8,224 nt of DNA, from NCBI GenBank assembly GCA_016210705.1, contig JACQTR010000164.1, forward strand, positions 1-8,224, written 5' to 3'. Numbering within the stretch: position 1 is the first letter of the stretch; the number at the start of each line of letters is the position of its first letter. Shown in pieces: positions 1 through 5,220 of the stretch. A program made the position numbers and the translations under genes. The notes under the pieces are model-generated. The model ran no database searches and had not been told where the DNA came from. It saw only the letters and a list, made by a program, of their open reading frames with translations. The stretch comes from Chloroflexota bacterium (lineage in GTDB: Bacteria > Chloroflexota > Dehalococcoidia > JACQTR01).

Positions 1-433
1 CCTCGGCCACGGCGACGCCCTTCACCCCGTGCATCGCCTGGCTGGCGTGAAGGAGGAGGGCGATTCTCTCCTCTAAGGGCACGGCGAAGGGGTCTTTCTG
101 CACCGGGGTGCGATATTTATCCACTATCTTTAGGCTGGGCCCCAGGTCGATGGCCGGGACGGGGACCGTGGCCGAGGCCTGGGCGATGGCCACCGCCAGG
201 GCGGCCACCCGATCCAATTCGGCAGGCTCCAGCAGGGAGCTAGAGGCGAAGCCCCAGGCCCCGTGGGCGATGACCCGCACCCCGAAGCCGCGGCTCTCGT
301 TGTGGGCCAGGGCCTCCACCTTGCCGTTCTTGACCACTATGGACTGGGTCTGGCGATGGACGATGCGAACATCGGCGTAGGTGGCGCCCCGGGCCTGGGC
401 GGTATCTAAAGCGCGGTCGGTCCACTCCTTCAC
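1..433 (-). CDS. tldD: TldD/PmbA-family metalloprotease, N-terminal part (cut by window edge)
   Basis: The first 144 codons are readable on the minus strand from a GTG at 433 with no stop before the left edge. The segment has the typical TldD/PmbA start: a helix with ALDTAQARGATYADVR (residues 9-24), then strands with IVVKNGKVE and the glycine-rich SRGFGVRV turn, then AWGFASSS. Proteins of this family form the TldD/TldE protease, which cleaves unfolded peptides and, in some bacteria, matures microcins or RiPP peptides. The metal-binding part lies outside the window, so catalytic competence cannot be judged. The GTG overlaps the TGA of the OsmC gene (GTGA, 430-433), and a strong GAGGAGG Shine-Dalgarno sits 7 bases upstream inside the OsmC reading frame, so translation is probably coupled. 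The segment looks richer in G+C than the DUF1461 gene. TldD versus its paralogue TldE/PmbA cannot be settled from the N-terminus alone. Confidence 0.85.
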   Translation of the reverse strand, partial: MKEWTDRALDTAQARGATYADVRIVHRQTQSIVVKNGKVEALAHNESRGFGVRVIAHGAWGFASSSLLEPAELDRVAALAVAIAQASATVPVPAIDLGPSLKIVDKYRTPVQKDPFAVPLEERIALLLHASQAMHGVKGVAVAE

Positions 434-837
434 GGTCGCGCCTCCTCGATGCGGAAGCTGGAGACGATCTTGGCCTTATCGCTGATGGTGGCCCCCACCG
501 AGCAATACTTGGTTTCGGAAAGCTCGATGGCCCGGGCCACCGCCGACTCCTTGATGTCCTCCCCTTTCACTACGTACTCCACCTCCACCTTTTGGTAAGT
601 CCATGGTGGATCGGGAAGCTGCTCCCCCTTCACGATTATTTCAAGGCTAGATACCTTCTGGCGCTGTTTGCGCAGAATGCCGATAACATCGATGCCAGTG
701 CAGCCAGCCAGGGCGGCCAGAAGAATCTCCGAGGGGCTGAAGCCACGGCCCTCTCCATCCAGAACAATGGCATGACCATCGCTGCCCGTGGCCACAAACT
801 GGAGCCCATCTACCCATTTGGCAGTAACCTGCTTCAT
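430..837 (-). CDS. OsmC-family protein (YhfA-like thiol peroxidase or detoxification protein)
   Basis: A 135-residue protein of the usual OsmC/Ohr size. OsmC proteins are homodimers that reduce organic hydroperoxides with a pair of cysteines. Both are visible: Cys46 in ALAGCTGIDV, at the start of the long central helix, and Cys112 in ETKYCSVGAT. The preceding GFSPSEILLAAL and the late KYCSVGATI segment are typical of the YhfA-like branch, whose physiological substrate is less certain than that of Ohr. The ATG at 837 has a GGGAGGTG Shine-Dalgarno 7 bases upstream. It is the first gene of a minus-strand pair with tldD and is divergent from the fmdB-like gene. No convincing minus-strand promoter was seen in 838-935. 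Peroxidase activity is inferred from the family. Confidence 0.9.
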   Translation of the reverse strand: MKQVTAKWVDGLQFVATGSDGHAIVLDGEGRGFSPSEILLAALAGCTGIDVIGILRKQRQKVSSLEIIVKGEQLPDPPWTYQKVEVEYVVKGEDIKESAVARAIELSETKYCSVGATISDKAKIVSSFRIEEARP

Positions 838-882
838 GGCCTTTCACCTCCCAAAATGCTTTGTTTCTACCAAAGTTTAACG

Positions 883-910
883 TTGACGGAAGCCGTGGAA
901 TTAGTATACA
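883..910 (+). promoter_or_regulatory. Sigma-70-type promoter of the FmdB-family gene
   Basis: TTGACG at 883-888 and TATACA at 905-910 are separated by 16 bases. The predicted start is near 917, giving a leader of about 19 bases that contains the Shine-Dalgarno site (GGGAG, 923-927) before the ATG at 936. The -35 abuts an AACGTT palindrome (879-884). It was read by eye, with no transcription data. Confidence 0.65.
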
Positions 911-935
911 ATAGGGGCACAAGGGAGAGTTTATT

Positions 936-1166
936 ATGCCCATTTACGAATATTATTGCCCCAGTTGCGATGCCAAGTTTCAGCGGCTGCTCCCCATGAG
1001 CCAGGCCGATGACGGCGTTTGTTGCCCCGAAGGCCACGATGGGTCGCGACGGCTGATTTCTACTTTTGCCTCTTTCGCCAAAAGCTCCGATGGAACTACC
1101 ACCGCCATCGGAGGCAATTCTTGCGCCTCCTGCGCCGCCACTAGTTGTGGTTCCTGCGGCATCTAG
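936..1166 (+). CDS. FmdB-family zinc-ribbon protein with Cys-rich tail
   Basis: A 76-residue protein. It starts with MPIYEYYCPSC, the signature of the FmdB zinc-ribbon family, and continues to RRLISTFASF (39-48). Members are small cytoplasmic proteins first described as putative regulators of formamidase and amidase genes; most have no known function. The first zinc knuckle is Cys8-Cys11. The usual second CPxCG knuckle is altered: here it reads CCPEGH (29-34), so Cys29 or Cys30 would pair with His34 rather than a second Cys. The C-terminus (61-76) is rich in Ser and Cys, with Cys63, 66, 71 and 74 as CxxC-type pairs, which could bind another metal. It has its own promoter and a clear Shine-Dalgarno, and converges on the DUF1461 gene. 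The family call is firm but the role is unknown. Confidence 0.85.
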   Translation: MPIYEYYCPSCDAKFQRLLPMSQADDGVCCPEGHDGSRRLISTFASFAKSSDGTTTAIGGNSCASCAATSCGSCGI

Positions 1167-1182
1167 CTATTAACCATCAGCT

Positions 1183-1217
1183 AAAAAATATTGAGGTCGC
1201 GTTTCCAGAGCGGCTTT
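1183..1217 (-). terminator. Weak terminator candidate between convergent fmdB-like and DUF1461 genes
   Basis: AGGTCGC (1194-1200) and GCGGCTT (1210-1216) can form a 7-pair stem including G-U pairs, with a 9-base loop. On the minus strand it is followed by CAATATTTTTTAG, so it could end the DUF1461 transcript. The stem is weak and the U run starts several bases late. Confidence 0.3.
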
Positions 1218-1221
1218 AATA

Positions 1222-1920
1222 CTAATAGGTAATCTCCCCCACTTTTCTTTTGATCAGCTTTAAGTAAGCACCGGCTATCCCAATCAAAAGCGCCGCCTCC
1301 ACCACCACTGCACCAGCAATAAACATGGTAGCATCGAAGAAAAAGCCCTGGGGAAACATCTGAATGAGACGGTCACGGCTAGGGTCTAACTGCCAAAAGT
1401 CATTAGCGAAACTCAGCAGGTGAAATTGAAGAAAAAGGGCATCGAAATCAAGTAAAGCGCCCATACCCAAGGCCACCAGCAGGGTTAAAGTAAGAACGCC
1501 CCCCAAAAATAAGCCCTGAGCCATATCTCTACCCCAGGTCTTGCGTTGCCACCAAAAACTGCCCACCACATAGGCCGCAACGAAGATTAAAGCCACAGTC
1601 TGGACACGATAAACCTTGCGAATAAGGTCTTTAACATCTTTTAAGTGAACCACTTCCCGCTGGTTAAAAAGAGGAAGCTTCCTTCCCGATACCGTCACCT
1701 CCAGACTTATGGGCTCAGCAGAGGAGTTAAAATAGCTTATCAAACCACGGGCCACCGCGGGAAGATCATCCTTTGCTATCCCCGTCTCCCCACTGACGTC
1801 ATATTTATCAAAGCCGTATGCATAGAACCAAGGGCTGTTGGCAACGTAGCGGATGGTGCTGGTAAGAAGCAATATGGGCACTGCTAGTACAAAAAGATAG
1901 TGAAGAACCCTTTTTAGCAT
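1222..1920 (-). CDS. TIGR01906/DUF1461 family integral membrane protein
   Basis: A 232-residue membrane protein with four predicted helices at about residues 5-24, 105-125, 135-156 and 196-220. The large loop between helices 1 and 2 carries NQREVVHLKDVK (86-97), the signature of TIGR01906/DUF1461. FHLLSFANDFWQLDP (166-180) and FPQGFFFDA (189-197) are the other family blocks. The function is unknown. The reading frame stays open back to a TTG at 1974, but that stretch holds a near-perfect promoter (TTGACA, 18 bases, TATTAT), so the ATG at 1920 is preferred; AAGGTG lies just upstream of it. A GTG at 1926, preceded by TGAGGA, is the alternative. Divergent from mazG and convergent with the FmdB gene, it appears to be transcribed alone. 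Confidence 0.82.
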   Translation of the reverse strand: MLKRVLHYLFVLAVPILLLTSTIRYVANSPWFYAYGFDKYDVSGETGIAKDDLPAVARGLISYFNSSAEPISLEVTVSGRKLPLFNQREVVHLKDVKDLIRKVYRVQTVALIFVAAYVVGSFWWQRKTWGRDMAQGLFLGGVLTLTLLVALGMGALLDFDALFLQFHLLSFANDFWQLDPSRDRLIQMFPQGFFFDATMFIAGAVVVEAALLIGIAGAYLKLIKRKVGEITY

Positions 1921-1944
1921 GAGCACCTTGTTTTTCCTCAGACC

Positions 1945-1974
1945 ATAATAGGTAGCCACCTTTCGCCTTGTCAA
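1945..1974 (-). promoter_or_regulatory. Promoter of the DUF1461 gene
   Basis: On the minus strand, a consensus TTGACA (1974-1969) and TATTAT (1950-1945) are separated by 18 bases. The start is predicted near 1938, about 18 bases before the ATG at 1920. This rules against the longer reading frame that starts at 1974. The -35 is shared with the mazG promoter on the other strand. Confidence 0.7.
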
Positions 1975-1976
1975 GG
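1966..1976. repeat. Palindrome CCTTGTCAAGG carrying both divergent -35 elements
   Basis: Five-base arms CCTTG and CAAGG flank a single T. The plus strand reads TTGTCA (1968-1973) for mazG and the minus strand reads TTGACA (1974-1969) for the DUF1461 gene, so the two -35 hexamers share five base pairs. Only one polymerase could contact this block at a time, or a symmetric repressor could block both. Confidence 0.7.
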
Positions 1977-1996
1977 TAAGGCCCCTCCTTTATAAT
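1968..1996 (+). promoter_or_regulatory. Promoter of mazG
   Basis: TTGTCA (1968-1973) and a perfect TATAAT (1991-1996) are separated by 17 bases. The start is predicted near 2003, only about 11 bases before the mazG ATG, so the transcript would begin inside or right at the Shine-Dalgarno GAGGAG (2001-2006). Confidence 0.75.
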
Positions 1997-2013
1997 CACC
2001 GAGGAGATTGAGC

Positions 2014-2787
2014 ATGTTCCAAGAAAACCTGGAGAGTTTCGCTACCCTAGAGCGCATAATGGCCCAGCTTCGCTCACCCCAAGGGTGTCCTTGGGACAAG
2101 GAACAAACCCACCCCACCCTAAAGACCTTCCTCCTGGAGGAAAGTTACGAGGTACTGGCTGCTTTGGACGAGGAGGATATGGACAAGCTAAAAGAGGAGT
2201 TGGGCGATCTCTTGATGCAGATAGTGTTCCATGCTCAGATAGCAGCCGAAGCGGGGAAGTTCAACATGGGGGATATTCTTGAGGGCATAAACGCCAAGCT
2301 CATAAAACGCCACCCTCATGTCTTCGACGAAACTTCCGTGGCCTCCAGCCAGGAGGTGCCCCACCGATGGGAGGCCATAAAGAAGGAGGAGCGCGAGGGC
2401 TCCATCCTGGCCAGTGTGCCCAAACAGATGCCCGCTTTGGCCGGCAGCCAATCCATCCAGAGACGGGTGGCTGAGGTAGGATTCGATTGGGCTAGTTTAG
2501 ATGAAGTTCTGGATAAGGTCAGGGAGGAGCTTAACGAACTAGAGAGAGCCAAAACTAGCCAGGAAAAGATCCATGAGTGGGGCGACCTCCTCTTCGCTCT
2601 GGCCAACGCGGCCCGCTGGCAGAAAATAGACCCGGAGGAGGCCCTACGCCTAGCTAACCAGCGTTTCAGTCGCCGCTTCGCCTATATGGAGGAGGTCTGC
2701 CGCCAGCGTGGCCTCTCCCTAGAGAGCCTCTCCTTGACTGAACAAAACGCTTTATGGGAACAAGCCAAAGAGAAGGAAAGGCTTTGA
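2014..2787 (+). CDS. mazG: Nucleoside triphosphate pyrophosphohydrolase MazG
   Basis: A 257-residue two-domain MazG, the usual full length. It hydrolyses (d)NTPs to monophosphate and pyrophosphate with Mg2+, which sanitises the nucleotide pool; in some bacteria it also lowers ppGpp. The N-terminal domain begins LRSPQGCPWDKEQTH (19-33) and has the metal-binding acids in EESYE (43-47) and EELGDLL (61-67), followed by KLIKRHPHVF (96-105). The second domain repeats the pattern in EELNELE (171-177) and EWGDLLFAL (188-196). The frame is open from a TTG at 2008, but the ATG at 2014 is 7 bases after GAGGAG and is the better start. The ZIP gene follows after one base, so the two probably form an operon. 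Confidence 0.95.
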   Translation: MFQENLESFATLERIMAQLRSPQGCPWDKEQTHPTLKTFLLEESYEVLAALDEEDMDKLKEELGDLLMQIVFHAQIAAEAGKFNMGDILEGINAKLIKRHPHVFDETSVASSQEVPHRWEAIKKEEREGSILASVPKQMPALAGSQSIQRRVAEVGFDWASLDEVLDKVREELNELERAKTSQEKIHEWGDLLFALANAARWQKIDPEEALRLANQRFSRRFAYMEEVCRQRGLSLESLSLTEQNALWEQAKEKERL

Positions 2788-2788
2788 T

Positions 2789-3490
2789 TTGGTTAATATA
2801 GTCCCCTTGGGCTACGCCCTTTTCACCTCTCTAGCCACCGTAGCCGGGGGTTTGCTACCCCTTTACACCTGGGTTAAGAGATTTGAGACCCGCTACCTGG
2901 AGGCCTTTGCCGCCGGAGCCATGGTAGCTATCGCCTTCTTCGAGATGATCCCGGAGATGGGAGAGGGCAACGCCTGGGTTCTGGCCTCGGGCTTCTTCAC
3001 CGTCTACATCATCTCGATGCTGGTAACCTTCCACGCCTGCGGTTACGAGGAATGCGATATACGCTCCGTAGGTTGGACGGCGGTCATCGGGATCGCTATA
3101 GAGAGCCTGGTGGACGGCGTGGCCATAGGGGTTGGTTACGCTGTAGAGCCTTCTTTGGGACTTATTATCGCTGGCGCCGTCTTCATCCATGAGGCACCCC
3201 GGGGGTTCACCACCGCCGTCGTTATGAAGGGGTCTCAATACCGCCAACGATGGGTGCTAGGGGCCTTGGCCATAGACGCCGGCTTTACCCCATTGGGGGC
3301 CATCTTTGCCAACGTCTTCCCGCAGAGCCTGCTCCCCGCCCTCATCGCCTTTGCCGCCGGGACCTTTATCTACGTGGGGGCCAGTGATCTCCTCCCCGAT
3401 GCCCACCGCCGACTGAATTTTAGGGTCATCGGCTCCCTCTTAGGAGGGGCGGCCATTATACCTATTTTAGGAACGTTCGTCCACCTCTAA
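2789..3490 (+). CDS. ZIP-family divalent metal transporter with altered metal-site residues
   Basis: A 233-residue inner-membrane protein with about seven or eight hydrophobic segments. ZIP proteins move Zn2+, Fe2+ or other divalent metals into the cytoplasm. Family features are FEMIPE (51-56), the pair ESLVDGVAIG (105-114) and HEAPRGFTTA (134-143), and YVGASDLLPDAH (195-206). The usual His-rich loop is replaced by FHACGYEEC (81-89), with Cys84 and Cys89. The helix-4 motif, normally H-N/S-x-x-E/D-G, starts with Glu105, and in helix 5 the Glu of H-x-x-P-E is Arg138. The start is a TTG at 2789, with AAAGG (2777-2781) 7 bases upstream inside mazG; no later start keeps the first helix. It ends only 4 bases from the stop of a convergent gene. 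Substrate and direction of transport cannot be told. Confidence 0.85.
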   Translation: MVNIVPLGYALFTSLATVAGGLLPLYTWVKRFETRYLEAFAAGAMVAIAFFEMIPEMGEGNAWVLASGFFTVYIISMLVTFHACGYEECDIRSVGWTAVIGIAIESLVDGVAIGVGYAVEPSLGLIIAGAVFIHEAPRGFTTAVVMKGSQYRQRWVLGALAIDAGFTPLGAIFANVFPQSLLPALIAFAAGTFIYVGASDLLPDAHRRLNFRVIGSLLGGAAIIPILGTFVHL

Positions 3491-3494
3491 ACTG

Positions 3495-3764
3495 TTAAGA
3501 GACCACGTCGAACACAAGGAAGCCAGTAAGGATAGCCAATATTGTGGTCAAAGCTATCAATACCCAGGTCACTTTTTCAAGTCGTTTCTGGGATTTAAAA
3601 AGGGCGACAGTGAACATAGTCAAGATATACTCGTCGTCGGAAAGGTAGTCCAAAGAGCCCCTCAGAGAACTGCCATCTCTCCTTAGCCTCTGGAAAAGCT
3701 CACCTACTTCATTGTCAAACCTGTGCCACTCCTCCTCTTTGATCCCGAAGAATTTCTTTGTCAC
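3495..3764 (-). CDS. Small single-helix membrane protein, unknown function
   Basis: An 89-residue protein I do not recognise. It has a charged, probably helical N-terminal half (1-45) rich in Glu, Arg and Asp, then an amphipathic stretch EYILTMFTVALFKSQKRLEK (45-64). One clear transmembrane helix follows (about 65-86: VTWVLIALTTILAILTGFLVF), ending three residues later. This suggests a tail-anchored protein with its bulk in the cytoplasm. The GTG start at 3764 overlaps the TGA of the DUF72 gene (GTGA), so it is the last gene of the dut operon and is probably translated by coupling; its own Shine-Dalgarno is weak. It could be a small partner or regulator of a membrane complex, but nothing in the sequence names one. 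Reality is supported by tight packing and a coherent topology. Confidence 0.7.
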   Translation of the reverse strand: MTKKFFGIKEEEWHRFDNEVGELFQRLRRDGSSLRGSLDYLSDDEYILTMFTVALFKSQKRLEKVTWVLIALTTILAILTGFLVFDVVS

Positions 3765-4672
3765 TTCTCTTCACGCTCCGTCTGTACCAGCAGGCTCAAC
3801 TGCCTCCCGTTGACCACGGCTTTGTCTTGATAGCAGTTGTTCATGAGGAGGTGAACCTCCTGGCTCTGAGCGGCCAGGCTCTCGATCCCAGGGAGCCACT
3901 CCCTCAGCTCCGCCTCGCTATAGAGATAGTTGAAGCGCTCAGTGGCGGTGATGCCCTTCTTCTCCCAAGTCTCGCGGTTTCGGCCGTGGAAGCGCACCAG
4001 GCTGATAGGGGCGGTGGCCTCGGCCACGGACGGGACGCTGGAACGGAACCCCTGGGGCTCATCCACACAGACGAAAGCCAGATCGTTGCCTTTAAGAAAC
4101 CCCAAAGTGCGGTCCCTATGCCACTCTTCCAACCAAGTAGCCGCTCGGAATTCAATGGCCAGGGAATACTGGGATAGATATTTCTTTGCCTCAAGGATGT
4201 GCTCCCGACTGGGCGGAGAGGGCAAGAACCATGGCGGGAACTGAAAAAGAACGACTCCCAATTTCCCAGCGCTATCCAAGGGCAACAGGGCCTGGCTAAA
4301 CCGCAACCACAGCTCCTTCTTCAGCTCCTCGGGTACGTCCCGATAGTAAATGTTCGGTTGCTCTTCATCTTTTTGAGGCAAAGCCTCCCTAATATCTTTG
4401 GGTAAAGCCCGAATCGGGGTAGGATGGTGGGTAAAGATGGAGAAGGCCTTGACATCAAAGGTGAAGTTAGCGGGGGTGCGCTCCACCCAAAGACCGGCGG
4501 TTTGCTCCGAGGGCAAGGCATAATAAGAAGAGTCCACCTCCACTAAGGGAAAATTTTGCGCGTAATACTGAAGCCGGGCCTCGGCGGTGGTAACCGAGGG
4601 AGGATAGAAGCGGCCAGACTGGATTAGAGTAGGGTCAGTCCAGGAACAGGTGCCTACTAAGATTCTCGCCAT
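3761..4672 (-). CDS. DUF72 domain protein (YecE family, TIM-barrel-like)
   Basis: A 303-residue DUF72 protein, somewhat longer than many members. Its family blocks are VGTCSWTDPTL (6-16), FPLVEVDSSYYALPS (41-55), FTFDVKAFSIFTHH (70-83), LGVVLFQFPPWF (138-149), LAIEFRAATW (171-180), LVRFHGRN (225-232) and LLMNNCYQDKAV (275-286). The family has a TIM-barrel-like fold and a conserved acidic pocket, but no proven reaction; links to nucleases or isomerases are only fold-based. The frame is open to 4714, but the ATG at 4672 is preferred. It follows TAGGAG with good spacing, and that motif contains the TAG stop of dut (4683-4685), 10 bases upstream. It is the second gene of a dut operon and overlaps the next gene by 4 bases. 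Confidence 0.9.
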   Translation of the reverse strand: MARILVGTCSWTDPTLIQSGRFYPPSVTTAEARLQYYAQNFPLVEVDSSYYALPSEQTAGLWVERTPANFTFDVKAFSIFTHHPTPIRALPKDIREALPQKDEEQPNIYYRDVPEELKKELWLRFSQALLPLDSAGKLGVVLFQFPPWFLPSPPSREHILEAKKYLSQYSLAIEFRAATWLEEWHRDRTLGFLKGNDLAFVCVDEPQGFRSSVPSVAEATAPISLVRFHGRNRETWEKKGITATERFNYLYSEAELREWLPGIESLAAQSQEVHLLMNNCYQDKAVVNGRQLSLLVQTEREEK

Positions 4673-4682
4673 AAGTCTTCTC

Positions 4683-5129
4683 CTAAACGCCCGTGGAACC
4701 ATGGCCTCGGGCACCCCTAGAGGTGGGGGATAAATCCTCTACATCCATCAACTGTGCCGAAGCCAGGGGCGCCACCACCAACTGGGCTATTCTGTCCCCA
4801 TCTTTGACCTCGAAGTGAGATCGGGAGCCAAAGAGGTACATAGTCACCAAAAGCTCGCCGCGGTAGTCACTGTCTATGGTGCCCAGAGTGACCCCCACCC
4901 CCTGGGCCGAAAGGCCGGAGCGGGGGCGAATCTGGGCATCGAAGCCCGGCGGCACCTCCAAAGCGATCCCCGTCCCGATTAGCTGGGGATCTCTGCCCAA
5001 GACAGTTACCCCTGGCGAGCCGATGCAAGCAAAAAGGTCGAAGCCCGAAGCGCCCTGGGTAGCCCGCTGAGGAAGCCTAGCTCCAGAACGTAGCCTTTTT
5101 ACCTTGAGGGAAATAGAGCCTCTAATCAT
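4683..5129 (-). CDS. dut: Deoxyuridine 5'-triphosphate nucleotidohydrolase (dUTPase)
   Basis: A 148-residue trimeric-type dUTPase. It hydrolyses dUTP to dUMP and pyrophosphate, keeping uracil out of DNA and feeding thymidylate synthesis. All five motifs are present: ASGFDLFA (27-34), RPRSGLSAQG (68-77), GTIDSDYRGE (83-92, catalytic Asp86), GDRIAQLVVAP (111-121) and RGARGHGSTG (138-147). In motif V the usual aromatic Phe that stacks on the uracil is His143; as I recall, Mycobacterium tuberculosis dUTPase also has His here, so activity is still expected. The frame is open to a GTG at 5150, but the predicted transcription start (about 5146) lies inside that extension. The ATG at 5129, 8 bases after AAAGG, is therefore chosen. 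It is the first gene of an operon with the DUF72 gene and the small membrane protein. Confidence 0.93.
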   Translation of the reverse strand: MIRGSISLKVKRLRSGARLPQRATQGASGFDLFACIGSPGVTVLGRDPQLIGTGIALEVPPGFDAQIRPRSGLSAQGVGVTLGTIDSDYRGELLVTMYLFGSRSHFEVKDGDRIAQLVVAPLASAQLMDVEDLSPTSRGARGHGSTGV

Positions 5130-5152
5130 TTTTGAAACCTTTCTCACCACGG

Positions 5153-5180
5153 ATTTTATCCCATATTAGGTTGAAGTCAA
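5153..5180 (-). promoter_or_regulatory. Promoter of the dut operon
   Basis: On the minus strand, TTGACT (5180-5175) and TAAAAT (5158-5153) are separated by 16 bases. The predicted start is near 5146, giving a leader of about 17 bases to the ATG at 5129. The -35 lies inside the palindrome GGTTGAAGTCAACC. Confidence 0.6.
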
Positions 5181-5193
5181 CCTTCCAAGGTTG
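5168..5193. repeat. Overlapping inverted and direct repeats, possible operator between dut and queG
   Basis: GGTTGA-AG-TCAACC (5169-5182) is a perfect inverted repeat with a 2-base spacer. It overlaps a second one, AACCTT-CC-AAGGTT (5179-5192). The unit AGGTTG therefore occurs at 5168 and 5188, exactly 20 bases apart, with its complement CAACCT between them. The block covers the dut -35 and a possible queG -35, so a binding protein could control both genes. Confidence 0.6.
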
Positions 5194-5199
5194 TAAGCT
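5171..5199 (+). promoter_or_regulatory. Weak promoter candidate for queG
   Basis: TTGAAG (5171-5176), 17 bases, then TAAGCT (5194-5199), with a predicted start near 5206. The -10 is poor. The -35 overlaps the dut -35 on the other strand by two bases, resembling the mazG/DUF1461 arrangement. Confidence 0.3.
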
Positions 5200-5220
5200 A
5201 AAAGCGTTGAAGGTATTTTC

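Noticed and set aside
592..999. 135-residue plus-strand open frame opposite the OsmC gene
   Set aside because: It lies antisense to a clear OsmC gene and runs through the osmC/fmdB promoter gap and into fmdB out of frame; no domain pattern.
1921..1974. N-terminal extension of the DUF1461 protein from a TTG
   Set aside because: The stretch is a near-consensus promoter and the TTG has no ribosome site.
2855..3247. 130-residue minus-strand open frame opposite the ZIP gene
   Set aside because: The ZIP frame has coherent membrane helices and family motifs; this is its shadow.
3758..4177. 139-residue plus-strand open frame opposite the DUF72 gene
   Set aside because: It is antisense to strongly conserved DUF72 motifs, with no Shine-Dalgarno or recognisable protein.
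4673..4714. N-terminal extension of the DUF72 protein
   Set aside because: It would overlap dut and precede the conserved MARILVGTCSW start, which has its own good ribosome site.
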